From Sambucus nigra (taxonomy: Eukaryota; Streptophyta; Magnoliopsida; Dipsacales; Adoxaceae), in contig OX422211.1 in the NCBI GenBank assembly GCA_949130495.1, forward strand, positions 336,320,504-336,384,503: DNA of 64,000 nt, read 5' to 3'. A program made the translations under genes and the position numbers. Positions 13,030 through 23,988 of this stretch are shown here, piece by piece. The notes beneath the pieces were generated by a model. That model saw only the letters and a list, made by a program, of their open reading frames with translations, searched no databases and was not told the DNA's origin. Numbering within the stretch: the stretch's first letter is position 1; the number at the start of each line of letters is the position of its first letter.

Positions 13030-13864
13030 ACATCATATTTTTATTGTGTTTTGATAATATTAACTATGATTTTTGTTATATTTTCATATATAGTATTTTT
13101 ATTCTCTATATTAAACATTATTAACATCGACATAAAGTAATTAATTAGATTGAAGAAAAAAAAGGTACCTGAAAAGATATGCCAAAATTGTCCACAACTG
13201 TAGCTCACTAAAAATAATCCTGAATGAAATCGATGAACTCATTCTGAACTTCTTCTATCTCATGATTTTCATAGGTTGATTTTCCAGCCAACTCTTTCAT
13301 CTATCAAATCAAATGACACAAGTTGTATTCAATTTTTCCTTGTAAAAGTAATTAGCAGGGAAACAAAATATTATAAAATAAATATATGTAAAACCCATTA
13401 GATATCTCGTGATCCACCAACGCTTTAAATTCACTTCAAGACAAAGATTAAAATGAAAAACATATCAAGTTTGTAAATAATGAGCGATCAACAATAGTAG
13501 TAACCCCGATATCATAAAAAGATGCCATATCAACCCAATGGTCATGTACTAGATGAAATCCCATTGTACTGTCATTGTAGCAAATGGTACTAGATGTGAA
13601 TAGAATGAATTTCTCAAGTTCCATACTTAAATGACTATTGTATGGACATGGTTTGCTTAGTTTTGACTTTAAGCACCTATCATACATTTTATTTTGTTAT
13701 TCCTACCCCATGTGTTTGTTCATTTTTGTGTTGAATTTAGTAAAATATATGTTGGGTTGACAAACTATCTTTTCATTCTATTATAATCAATAGTCCTCTG
13801 TTTTAGGTGGTAATTTATATGGTTTTCATTCTAATACAATCAATAGTGCTCCTACTGAGGTCCA
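13030..13864 (-). other. CACTA interior with possible exon remnants
   Basis: Mostly AT-rich. On the minus strand an AG-preceded frame near 13204-13310 starts MKELAGKS and ends FIDFIQDYF followed by TAG. A second open stretch at 13448-13687 reads HLVHDHWVDMASFYD. Neither is recognised. They could be the last exons of a captured gene or chance frames. Confidence 0.25.
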
Positions 13865-15165
13865 AAGCCTAACGCACTCGGGAAGGTACAATTCAAACAC
13901 ACTATACCATCTTCAAATCATAAAAAACTTACTAGTCCTGTTGATAAAATTCAGACCCAAAACAATTCCAAAAAATCCTCTACAAATACCAAACACAACT
14001 TAAGTCTCCTTCTTGTTAAGAAAATCACACCAGAAGAGATGGTACTTAGGAGGGACAAAGGGCTCCATTATTACTTAGATGAACCGTATTTTTTGGTCAT
14101 AAAGGTAAAAGAGTTAGTGTCCATATGATAAGTTTTGAGGAGGACGAATTGACTGGGGCTAAGGAACCCAAGGATAATGCTCCCATTGAAGGAGGAAGCT
14201 GTGAAGAAAGTATGGGAATGTCAATCTCTCTCCAAGCCTTATCAGGTACTTCCTTTCATCAGACAATTTTAATAAAGGGCAGAGTCAAATGGAGAGATAT
14301 CACCATTTGGATAGACTCTGGGAGTTCTCACGTTATTTTTAGATCCCAAAACTGCTAAGCAAATGGGATTCATGACAGAAGCAACCCCACAGTTATGGGT
14401 AGCACTAGCAAATGGCAGCAAGTTGATTAGCGATTCCAGATCTCCCTGTTTTAATTGGCATATATGCAAGGGAGAGATTATCAAGCTAACATGAGGCTGA
14501 TTTCCCTAGGTGGCTGTGACATGATGCTAGAGGCTGAATGGTTGAAAGAACTGGGAGATGTGGTTTTTAACCTATGTATCAAGTTTCTTAAGGATAGGAG
14601 TGGGTTATACTATAGGGCATTACGGAAGAAGGAGAACTGAAAATGATCAGTGGAAGGGAATTTGAAAAATTATATAAGAAGAGCAGCATGCAATCATTGG
14701 ACAGTTATATTCCTTAAAAGCTGAAGCTAAGGGGTCATCTACTCCTAAACCATTATTGACCTTACTTGAAAAGTATTCAGAAGTGTTCAATGAACCTGTG
14801 GGATTACCACCCAATAGGGAACATGACCATCACATACCCCTAAAGTGTGGTAGTGACCCTGTGAACATAAGGCCACACAGGTACCCCCATGTCCAAAAAT
14901 CTGAGATACAAAAGATAGTGAGGGAAATTCTCAAGGCTGGGATCACCAGGCCTTTCAGCAGTCCTTTCAGCTCTCATGTGCTGCTAGTTAATAAGGACAA
15001 TATTTGGAGGTTATGTGTGGATTATATGGAACTCAATACATAGACAATCAAGGATAAGTTTCATATACCAGTGATAGAAGAATTATTGGATGAGTTGCAA
15101 GGAGATACGGTATTTTCTAAATTAGACTTAAGGTCATGGTACCACCAATATAAGGGGTCATGATG
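13865..15165 (+). pseudogene. Ty3/gypsy gag-protease-reverse transcriptase fragment
   Basis: Truncated gypsy polyprotein inside the CACTA element. In order: a worn zinc-knuckle region (RRDKGLHYYLDEPY, whose cysteines are lost), a protease with WIDSGSSHVIF (aspartic motif DSG), the linker GGCDMMLEAEWL, then reverse transcriptase with NIRPHRYPHVQKSEIQKIV, LCVDYMELNT and [12 protein letters not shown]. Several stops and frameshifts break it and it stops before the YxDD catalytic motif. Protease, RT order and the PHVQKSEI motif fit a Ty3/gypsy element, probably a chromovirus. No LTRs are visible beside it, so it is a passenger fragment. Confidence 0.85.
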
Positions 15166-16685
15166 CTGATATTTCCAAAACAACCTTTAGGAATCATGAA
15201 GGACAATTATGAATTTGAGAGTGCGTGTCATTAAAAAGATTTAATGTAGTAAATTATGGTACTACAGCTAACAAAAACCACATTCCACATGGAAAAATTA
15301 ACCTTAAGAAAAAATAATTAGATTTAAAAAGAACACAAAAACATGGTCAATGGCTTTCTATAGACCCCCTGTTAGCTGAACGGGTTGTGGCTTAGTTTTT
15401 TATTTATTTTTTTAAAAGAGAAATTTATTATGGACATATGTGGAGAAGATATTAAGATAAAGAGGAAGACATGGTATCCATTCCTTTTGTATGAAACTAG
15501 CTACTATTACTGGAAGTTTGAATAGGGGTAAAAAAATGTTAATGCTACTTATCACTGCTTGTTCCAAGATGAGTTTAACCTTTGTAGATAAACATCCCTT
15601 CTTTCATCAATCTATACTGAATCATGTACGACCTTCGTGAAATTCTCCCAGTTCTCTGCGATAGTCTTCACCTGATTCTTTCACGCACAACATCATCACC
15701 ACCTTTGCAGGGAATCATATTGCTGATCTCTCACTCATAAATTTTGCCACTGACATCAACAAGGTGAACCTAGGCCAGCCTTTTCAATGGGGATTCGTCA
15801 AACCTATGATGGAGAAGCCCACTTATACTGGAAGTGTTGGGGTTACTGGGATGTGTAAGGCCCCGAGGAGGATCAATTACAACTCGGTTGGCATCACCAA
15901 GCAAGAAATCAAGGGAGGACACCTCAACTTTTATGATTCTAGCCACTACAGAGATTTTTTAATGTTCAGGTTCGCTTTCTCCATGCAAGTATTGGTGGCA
16001 CGACAAGTAATGATACCCATTCTCACTTGAACCTGGACACCAGTAATTTCCTTTCATCATAGAACAATCTAATCGACGTTGAAAAGAAGTTAATGGTTGG
16101 ATGAGAAACAGAAGTCGGAGGGTGGCCTTTACACCACAAACTAATACGCATACCATGATGCAAAATTAAGATCATTTATTTACAACATATATAATGGGAC
16201 CACAATCAAAGCCAATGAAGTATGTAAGAAAGTCAAGCATCTACCAACTGTAGAAAGTTATGATAAAAGTGCAAAATGATATAAGCAAAAGTTCCAATAT
16301 ATTTAGAAAAATACTTATTTTGACCCAAAAAACTATATTTCTCAACTAAACCTATTACACACCAAAATAGCAGATCCGTTGATGGGATGCAAAATGCTAA
16401 ATGCTCTACATAAAAACATCCATATCAACCACAACAGCACTAAAACAAACAACAAAGTCAAATGTGTCTTTCTACATAAATTACTTACAAATAAAAACTC
16501 CTTGTTCAATATTTATTAATCAAGTTAGTTAGAGATAATATAATGTATGATAGTTGAGGATCAACAATCTATACTACTATATGCCACCAAAAAACCAATT
16601 GCAGAATCACACCCTTAACCTAAAACATATAAATCATAATTGAAAAAGAAATAACATCAATTCTGAAGCACTGCAGCAATAGTTG
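15166..16685 (+). other. CACTA interior, unidentified coding-like stretch
   Basis: After the gypsy fragment comes AT-rich DNA with a T-run near 15400. From about 15715 to 16030 the plus strand is open (VNLGQPFQWGF, MCKAPRRINYN, KQEIKGGHLNFYDSSHYRDF), continuing after a frameshift as VRFLHASIGGTTS. I do not recognise a family. It may be another captured gene piece. Sequence from 16160 to 16680 shows nothing identifiable; it may be intron sequence of the ABCD2-like fragment. Confidence 0.3.
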
Positions 16686-16689
16686 CATT

Positions 16690-17191
16690 TCACGCCGCCA
16701 TAGAACTTAACTGATTCATAATTTTCTCGAATGCGTACAAGTACGAAAATCTTCTTCCTTTTTCTCTTAAAAGAAATTTAGGGTGACTAGTCCTAAAAAA
16801 TGCAATTAGAAAGAACATTATTCAATAGAATTAAATATGTACCATACTGCAAAAACCTTCACGGTAAGTGTAAAACTACCATTTTCAAAGTTAAGAAAAT
16901 TACCCTTCCAAGATAAACATTGATAACTGTTCCCCGGATTGAATATGCCAAAAGAGCAACAAAAAGTGTGGGATAGATATACCCGACAAGATATAGCTAA
17001 AAGATATAAAGTCCATAGCAGCATTGAAGAGTGTCAAAGAGAATGAAAGTGTCGAACATGCAAAGGAACTTAGATCGCCAATAATCCACTGATCTGGATG
17101 ATCAATAACTAATTGGAAGCGCATTTTGTATAATGTTTCATTTATATAATAGCTTGTCATCCAAGATCTCTACCTCGAAGCAAGAGTTTCT
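16690..17191 (-). pseudogene. ABCD2-like ABC transporter gene fragment (captured)
   Basis: Minus-strand pieces match the transmembrane domain of plant ABCD2-type half-size ABC transporters, which by annotation are plastid proteins. First piece (17191 to about 16905): RSWMTSYYINETLYKM, IDHPDQWIIGDLSSF, LSFSLTLFNAAMDFISFS, ALLAYSIRGTVINVYLGR. Second piece (about 16800-16690): EKKEEDFR and, one frame over, LVRIRENYESVKFYGG. A TAG replaces the tryptophan before RSW, and at least two frameshifts are present. The GT after YLGR fits a splice donor, so this was copied as genomic DNA with an intron. No nucleotide-binding domain is present. Identification is by motif memory of the family and is fairly firm. 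Confidence 0.75.
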
Positions 17192-17720
17192 AGTGATCAG
17201 AGAGGAGGGCAATTAGAATTTGGTGAGTTTTATTGGCATGTTTGACAAAATTTCAGGCTTAAAAGTGAATTTATCAAAAAGTGTTGCGATAAACATTATT
17301 GTTAAAGGGGAAAAATCAGGGAAAATTGCAAGAAGAGTGTGAGGTCGGGTCATGATCGCTCATGTACTTGGGTATGCCCTTGGGTGGGAATCCATGTTAT
17401 GCTTTGTTTTAGGAATCGGTGGAGTAAACGTTGTAGAAAAAAATTTATCTTTAACAGGGGGAGGGGTCAAGTTAGTGCAATCAGTTTTAAGTAATTTACC
17501 TACTTATTATGTCTCTTTTTAAAATGACAGTCAAAGTTGCTCACATTATTGAAAAGCTCATGAGGGATTCTTGGGGGATGGATGGGGGAAGGAGTAAACA
17601 TCTTGTGAAGTGGGAAGTTGTATCAAGGAGGAAAAATAATTCTCTTAGCTAAGTGCCTACGGATATTTCCTTCGGAAAAAAATTTCTTTGGTGATAACTA
17701 ATTAGAAGCATATACGGTCA
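17192..17720 (+). pseudogene. LINE (L1-type) reverse transcriptase fragment
   Basis: Plus-strand broken frames read LVIREEGN, FDKISGLKVNLSKS, LSLTGGGVKLVQSVLSNL, PTYYVSLF, then HLVKWEVVSRRKN. This order is the C-terminal part of the L1-type reverse transcriptase and its downstream linker (FxxxSGLKxNxxKS ... LxxGGRxxLIxSVLxxxPxY). Stops interrupt it. It abuts the ABCD2-like piece directly at about 17191, in the opposite direction, so the junction is a rearrangement within the CACTA cargo. No 5' end or poly-A tail is visible. Confidence 0.75.
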
Positions 17721-19592
17721 CAAAATCAATGGTTGGATTATGATGTGGTGACAGGGGGATCCTTTCGTTGTCCTTGGAAATTCATCTCTCAAAGGCTAAA
17801 AAGAATGAACATGGATGCACATGTCATGTTTAGCATGACACAAACACGTTGACACGGTAAATAAAAAAAATTTAGACACTTCTGTATTTCAAGAGTAGAG
17901 ATGTCCAAAATAGATGCCTATGTCATTTAAAGTTAATGTGTCAAGAATCGATCAAATGAAAATGGACAAAGTGATTCATATCTGTAGGACACAATGCTCA
18001 CAAGTGTATAATGCATGGCAATCTTTGGTCTCTAATATCAAAGCATATTTTGATACTAGTAAGGTTGGTGATTGCAAGTGCAAAGCTTTCGCCCACAGGT
18101 CACAATTGGAACTGAGCCCCCCACCCCAACACCCTAAACAAAAGAATATTCTCAAAGACGGACCACTCATATCAGAACAAGACATAACAAGAATACATCA
18201 CGGTCAAATAACGATACTCAGCACTGCCAGTTCAGAAAAATATAGTTACCACCTTCTTCCCACACAATGTGGCGCGAGTTGAACAGTTCTACCAGCAATC
18301 CCTATATATTAAACATCTACCATCCCTTGGGAAACTAAATTATCTCTCTGTCCTCCATCAATGATCATTGTACATAGGCAATCTTTAGAAGTAAGTCCCA
18401 TATTGAACAAACTAATTCAACCAATATGGGTTGTCCGAATAAGGAAGTGTCACAAGGGCCCAGGACATCACGAGGGTCGCTGCTTCTCACACGATAAGGA
18501 ATATAGACAATATATGTTCCCTTGAGGGTAAAAAAGTTAGTAAAATGTGAAGAGTTTCAATTATGTCAGAAAGAATATTACTCTAAGGCCCTAGGAAGAT
18601 ATCATTCAACGGATTAAGAGGGAATCTCTACCAAAAATGAATAAAAATAGGAAAAGATAACAAAGACTAAAGCATTAGTAGCATCATAAATGCAAGTATC
18701 CCAACAAAAGGGCTAGCATTTCAGGAGTAAGATTAATAAGTTCGAAAAATGCTTATACCGATAATGATATCAAGATAATAATTAAAGTAAGGGGATAGTA
18801 TAAAAAAAACTAAACTTTTAAGTTTTTCAAAACTACTCCATGTATGTTTTATAACGCCATGAACTATGTATTTTGTAGCAAAGACCCCCTTTTGTGGACT
18901 TTTTACAACATTTTTAGCAACATATAGGGGAGTCTTTACAACAAGGTACATAGTTCGGGGGGGTTCTTACAAAACTTGAATAGTTCAGGGGGTCCTTGTA
19001 GGGTTTCTTGCAATACATCCTTAATAATAATATATTTTAGATTAACAAAAAAACAAGCAGCTCACCAAAAAACGGAATCAGATGGTCGGTCGCAGGTAAC
19101 CAATCAATCCAGATTGAAAAACAATTTATGTAATGAGAAACAAAACAAAATTTCGATTACGATAAATAGAACATGTTAAAACATTACACTGTTCAAAAAT
19201 GCCTTAACTACTGGAAGAACTAAGACCTTCAAAATAAATTTGACTGATTTGAAACTGTTAGGATTAGAGTAAATAAGTTGTTAATATGAAAATATATGCT
19301 GCGATCACAAAAGGAACTGAACGGAAATACAAAGGTTACCATTAAAATCATGGAACCAGATTCACTAGATTGTTTACTAATGCCAAACATACATTCAAGT
19401 TCAAACTTCGGAGAGTAATTTTATACCCTTTCCATGTGGGCTTAAAATAAGGGACTTGCTAATGTGGTAAAGTGTACTAGTTGGTGTATGGGGTCCATTG
19501 TCTATCATATAAAACAATATTCAATATGATGTTGCTCGTCAACGAGTCCCGTACTTTAATTCCTCATTAAGAGTCAATGAGTGAACACATAC
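17721..19592. other. CACTA interior, no identified gene
   Basis: Contains a 122-codon plus-strand open frame (17914-18282) that I do not recognise and that has no support beyond its length. 18820-19010 holds poly-A/poly-G-type text (CATGAACTATGTA, AGTTCAGGGGG) of the kind seen in degenerate plant repeats. Confidence 0.3.
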
Positions 19593-19728
19593 TTCTTGTA
19601 AAAAATCAACAATATTTTTTCAGTCTGGACAATGAAAACCCATAGATGCAAAGAATTCCAAAGCAGTCTCACGAGGCCCCTGATATACAATTTTTCCTTT
19701 GCTTAAAAGAATTACATCATCAGCATAT
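19593..19728 (-). pseudogene. PDR-type ABCG transporter exon (captured)
   Basis: A 136-bp minus-strand exon with acceptor TTGACACAG before it and donor GTATGT after it. It reads [33 protein letters not shown], a TGA stop, then KNIVDFLQE. The DDVILL...G.IVYQGPRE...EFF...GF.CP.RK...DFLQE series follows the Walker B/D-loop part of the first nucleotide-binding domain of plant pleiotropic-drug-resistance ABCG transporters. An exon ending at FLQE fits that family. The stop stands where an arginine codon is expected, which fits CGA to TGA. One exon only; no other ABCG part is visible nearby. Confidence 0.78.
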
Positions 19729-21082
19729 CTGTGTCAAGTTATCATGGTTTCATGGTTTCAGATCAATGTCCATAAAAATGTTAAAGCAACTCATATTTCA
19801 GTACATACACTATAAAGGCCAAGAGAAAATTGAATATAACAAATGCCTAAACACATGTTATAGATAGAAGAGTAAGCATGGAAATTGGAAATCCCCCAAT
19901 TAGAAGCACAAGAAGATTGTCAATCCCGGGAATATATTATCGGTCTTGAATAGGATAAATAACTATAATCTCTATAACCATCCCCATAACAATATAACAT
20001 AGCATAGAGATTGTTTTATTTCTATTTTCTAACAATTACTGAGATGAAAATAAACTAAAAAAATTATACAAAGCATAGAAAAGGAAAAAGAAAATAAATT
20101 ACCCGTACAAACTGCAGTTGCACACTCAAGTGCTAAGCTTAAATGTTCAGCTCAAGCTCAGCTCAATTAACACTGTTAATGATCTCGACTGAGCTTTTTG
20201 TAACTGAGCTACTTTGACTTGTGTTACATCTATACAAAGAATGCCAAAAAAATAATGAATGATGTTGATACACAAAGATAACTTGATCTTGTGACTAATG
20301 CTGCACAAGTCTACAATTGATGCTATTTTGAATCATTTTTAATAAAGTTTTACTTGACAGTTGATAAATAAATGCATCTTTTTAATTATACATATTTATA
20401 CGTATAGTTTCACCTATTTCGCACTTGAAAAAAAAAATTAGTCCTCAAACTAATTTATCAAAATTAACATGGTTATATTTCTTAATAATAGTCACCAATA
20501 GTCAAAAGTAAGCATTAAAATCGAGCAAGAGACTACCTTCATTATTTTAACTTTTCTTGTAACTCTAAAAATATTTAATTTTACATGATGACATTATTAG
20601 CGTCCAGTTGTGCCCATGGAGTGTCTGACTTCTTTAGAATGTCAAATAAGTCCAACACATCATGTGGAGTGTCGAACACGTGTTCGAGTTGTGTCGTACG
20701 CATGTCGGAGTGTCCAAAACAAGTATATCACCTCAAGAAAAGTGTTTGTGCTTCCTAGCCGAAATTTGTATCAAACTTTAATGTCAGTAAAATTGGGCTC
20801 TGACCCTCTAGCTAAAACCTTTATCAAATCTGAGGTCACTTTTTCCCAAATTAATTGTGACGGAAATTTAAGGGTTGTAGATGCTTCTACTAAATGTTTA
20901 CTATCTATACTAAGATTAAAATTTGATCAAGAGAAGTTGATATTACTAAAAATGCACAGTTAAATAAAATGTGTACATATACAATCAAGTTATAAAATTT
21001 TAGAAATTAAGTATGCAAATAGCAATCAAATATAAGAGTGTGTGTTCATGTGTACAGTGCATGTATGAGTGAGAAGATATAC
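19729..21082. other. CACTA interior, no identified gene
   Basis: AT-rich with an AGCTC-rich patch at 20150-20210 and a CACGTGTTCGA palindromic patch near 20675. A 117-codon plus-strand open frame at 20610-20963 crosses that patch and is not recognised. Confidence 0.3.
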
Positions 21083-21213
21083 CTGAAGAGTGTCAATTAG
21101 ATTTTCCCTATCGGTGTCATCCTCAGGAGGCATCTCAAAGATTGTCCAAGATGGCCAACCATGCTCTTTAAAATACTTGATATCCCTAACTTCAATCATC
21201 AAAGCAACCGAAA
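21083..21213 (-). pseudogene. unidentified captured gene, exon 2
   Basis: A 131-bp minus-strand exon, acceptor TTTTTCTAG, donor GTATAT. It is fully open and reads ALMIEVRDIKYFKEHGWP, then SWTIFEMPPEDDTDREN, ending in LIDTLQ. It joins exon 1 (22176-22338) in frame: exon 1 ends one base into a codon and this exon supplies two. The joint frame and paired splice sites argue for a real gene structure. I do not recognise the family. No third exon was found between here and the ABCG exon. Confidence 0.6.
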
Positions 21214-21665
21214 CTAGAAAAAGGAATACATACACATACACACTTAAAATATTTATTATTCCCAATTCTAATCATCAAATCAACTAGTAGTAGAAAGAGG
21301 AAAAAACACACACACACACACAAATACACTTACAATCCCATCATATTTCATAAAGAACAACAATAATTAGCAAACAGAAGTCACTTTAATATTCAAAATC
21401 TGACTAATTCTCAATTACCAAACATTACTAAGACCTTAATCAATTATCACAGAAAATTAAACACCATTCAAACCATTAATTACGTCAAGTTAAGCAATCA
21501 CTAAAATTAACAACACAACAAAAATAACAACATCACAACAAAACCCTCAAATTCCCATATGAGATTTACAAAACCCTCCAAAAATTTAGACACTAAATCC
21601 GAAAATCAACTGAAAAAATGAATCTAGTGCAAACCAAGTAAAGATCTTAGTAATTGATGACAAAT

Positions 21666-21667
<2 letters not shown>

Positions 21668-21696
<29 letters not shown>
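21668..21696. repeat. (AT)n microsatellite
   Basis: Uninterrupted AT repeats within the CACTA interior. Confidence 0.95.
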
Positions 21697-22175
21697 TGCA
21701 CCACATAACCATCAATTCACTTTTTACAGTTAAAAGAGTAAGAATTTATCACAGATGGCTATTATGATTGAGGACCTGGTTTTGGTTTATAATTTATATT
21801 ATTTATTAATTTAAATTAAGCATAACTATTAGGCATAAAGTCACAATATGTATATTAAACCTACATGGAATCAATGGAGTATAGATGTACAAATCAATTT
21901 CAAGTCTTGAATTTCATAATTTGTAGAGATAAATTGTGAGAGAAGCCCATGAATCTTCAATTTCATAATCTGTACAATATGGAGTATACCTGCACAAATA
22001 AATCTCAACTTTAATTTCATAACCTGTACAAATAAAGTCACAATATGTATATTAAACCTACATGAAGAAATAGTGAATACATGTACTAACAAAGTATAAG
22101 AGGATCCCATGAAAAAAAGGGTTTCGTACAAATGCGTGTAAGAGAGAGAGCGAGGGAGAGAGAGTGAAAGATTAC

Positions 22176-22338
22176 CTGATGAGGAAGAGGAAGAAGAAGA
22201 AGACGTGAATGGAGCTTGATTTTGAGGAGGGAGAGCACTTTTGTAGCTCGGGCAGGAATGGATATATTTGGGAGAAAATAACAATTTGAGCGGGGGAAAA
22301 GACGCGCGTCCAAAAATTTTTTGAAGAAAAATCGCCAT
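22176..22338 (-). pseudogene. unidentified captured gene, first exon
   Basis: Starts at ATG 22338 (minus strand) with MAIFLQKIFGRASFPPLK and continues to a run of eight serines, then donor CAG/GTAATC. The first 50 residues are rich in Ser, Lys and Arg with no acidic residues, which resembles an organelle transit peptide. It ends only about 220 bp from the transposon end, so a captured 5' end could give transcripts starting inside the CACTA terminus. The reading frame is undamaged in exons 1 and 2, unlike the two ABC transporter pieces. Confidence 0.55.
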
Positions 22339-22419
22339 ATAAGGTATACTTCTACTAAAAAGAGTCGTAATATATGTAACCAAATATGATTCATATATTT
22401 AAACGATCATATAAATTAA

Positions 22420-22557
22420 CCTTAATAAATATATAATGACCGTTTATAAAAAATATGTCATGTAAGTAATATTATTATATTTGATATGACATTTTCTAAA
22501 AAGCTATCTTAAAAGTCAATTTTTAAACTATCATAAAAAGGTATTTTTCTTGTAGTG
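22420..22557 (-). repeat. CACTA right terminal and subterminal repeats
   Basis: ATGACCGTTTATAA, ATATGACATTTTC and CTATCATAAAAAG lie before the terminal TTTCTTGTAGTG, mirroring the left-end motifs. Confidence 0.75.
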
Positions 22558-22711
22558 TATGCTTAGTAACTAGGATAATTTTATATAGACCCTAAAGATT
22601 CTAGGAGATATCTTACTTATGTACTTAGAGATAGTTGCTCATAGTAAGTAGCTGAGGTTATAGGTTGTGGGTTGAGGGCATAATGGATCCCAACGATCAA
22701 CATTGTCAAGA

Positions 22712-22774
22712 AGTAGTGTATCGGGAGGGTTCCTTATTTGGATTTCACTTTGCGGGACGTCCCACGCACGAAAC
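22712..22774 (+). repeat. shared module, X 5' LTR copy
   Basis: Reads GTAGTGTATCGGGAGGGTTC, then TTTGGATTTC, then ACGTCCCACGCACGAA. Similarity to the copies in Y extends about 50 bp on each side (GGATCCCAACGATC upstream, GAGTAGGGAGAAG downstream). The element-strand direction is the same in X and Y. Confidence 0.85.
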
Positions 22775-23809
22775 GTAGAACAATGTTGGGAGTAGGGAGA
22801 AGTTTTGCCCTTATTATTCGAGATATTTGAGTTATAGTGAAATATTGGTTTATAAGAATAGGAAGATGATGTGAGCCTATTATGGTGTTAATAACTTAAT
22901 TAAGTTAATGATTAGGAACCAATAAATTTTAGTAAGATAAATTTATGTAGATATACATATACGTTGTTGTATAAGTTTGGGCTTAAACTTAGGATATGAT
23001 TGAAGGATAAGAGTTTGGGTTATACTTGAGATAGTGGGTTACGCGGGTGTAGATTATGCGTAGATTAAGATTAAACCATCCCTAGAATTTATAGGGTAAT
23101 TTAATTAAGGTTCATGTGCATACGTTTAGGTGCGCGCTTCAGTCGAGGGGTGAGTTGGAGTTCCAAGAGAGTGCGACTCCACTTAAATCATGACATTGTG
23201 CATTTATAATTATTATGCATTTTAATGCACTTGCTAAAACTGTTTTCACACCTCAGGCTCTGACCCATTTATATTTCTCTCCTGCTACATATATATTGTA
23301 TTATATTAGGTGTCCCACCGCAAGGACGCCAATTATGCTTTTTCATCCAGTGTTCTCAGAGCCGTGGCAGATGCGGACTTTTGCAGGATTTGTATTATAT
23401 TCGCTTATTATCCTATGTAATCCAGATAGGATTCATTTTGTATATTGGATTTATACCCAAGGGTTATATGTAGAATTTTTATATTTCTCTTCTGGGTGTT
23501 TTATTATCTGTGACCCGACAGCATACTCGGGTATACTTCTTTTGTTGTACTTATTATGTTTTATATGAGTACTTCTTTTATCATGGCATGCGTGTACATT
23601 TGATCATGTTTAGTAGTTGTTATGCGGTTGGTATGATGTTCATTGTATGTTTTTAAAAAAATTTGGCATCCGCTTATTATAGTATTGGGTAGTTAGCTAT
23701 GTTTTTTTTGGTATCGACAGTAGATGCTGAGAATAATCCACTTGAGATTCTTGATTTAAATAAGTGTAGGGATGGACACCCGTTATTATTTTAAGCGGGG
23801 TGTCTCAGG

Positions 23810-23821
23810 TGGTATCAGAGC
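23810..23821 (+). other. primer-binding site of X
   Basis: TGGTATCAGAGC, two bases after the 5' LTR end, complementary to the 3' end of plant initiator tRNA-Met. The following CATCAGGTTCTAGTGTCTTT is shared with element Y. Confidence 0.9.
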
Positions 23822-23988
23822 ATCAGGTTCTAGTGTCTTTAGGATCTGTACGGGTTTTCTGCGTTCTTCCGTGAACATTCTTGATGTAGATCCCTATTGT
23901 TAGGACTGTTGTGTTCACTACGCCTATATTTTCTTCTGCGATGTGTAATCACTTGAACATAGTCTTGATACAATTGTTCTCATTTTGG

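Larger units (their letters stand above)
11556..22557. mobile_element. CACTA (En/Spm-type) DNA transposon carrying host gene pieces
   Basis: Begins CACTACTAGAAA and ends TTTCTTGTAGTG, a classic CACTA terminal inverted repeat, with a 3-bp target duplication TAT (11553-11555 and 22558-22560). The X 3' LTR shows the empty site near 40760. Length is 11,002 bp. Subterminal repeats of a TATGACGGTTTT / CTGTCATAA type flank both ends. I find no CACTA transposase, so it is presumably mobilised by a relative. The interior holds a gypsy fragment, a LINE fragment, and minus-strand exons resembling ABCD2 and PDR-type ABCG transporters plus an unidentified two-exon gene start. Host gene capture by CACTA elements is known in plants. 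Confidence 0.93.
9397..23807 (+). repeat. X 5' LTR, split by CACTA element
   Basis: Starts TATAATACCCC and ends GTGTCTCA, followed by two bases and the primer site. The LTR sequence is 9397-11555 plus 22561-23807, about 3.4 kb. It carries a GA-rich tract (9750-9800), a small hairpin (9857-9874), a cluster of GGTCGACC-type palindromes (10149-10262), a TG microsatellite and one copy of the module shared with element Y (22712-22774). No open frame in it looks like a gene. Confidence 0.9.

Noticed and set aside
17914..18282. 122-codon open frame as a gene
   Set aside because: No recognisable domain, no partner exons and lies among cargo scraps; not supportable.
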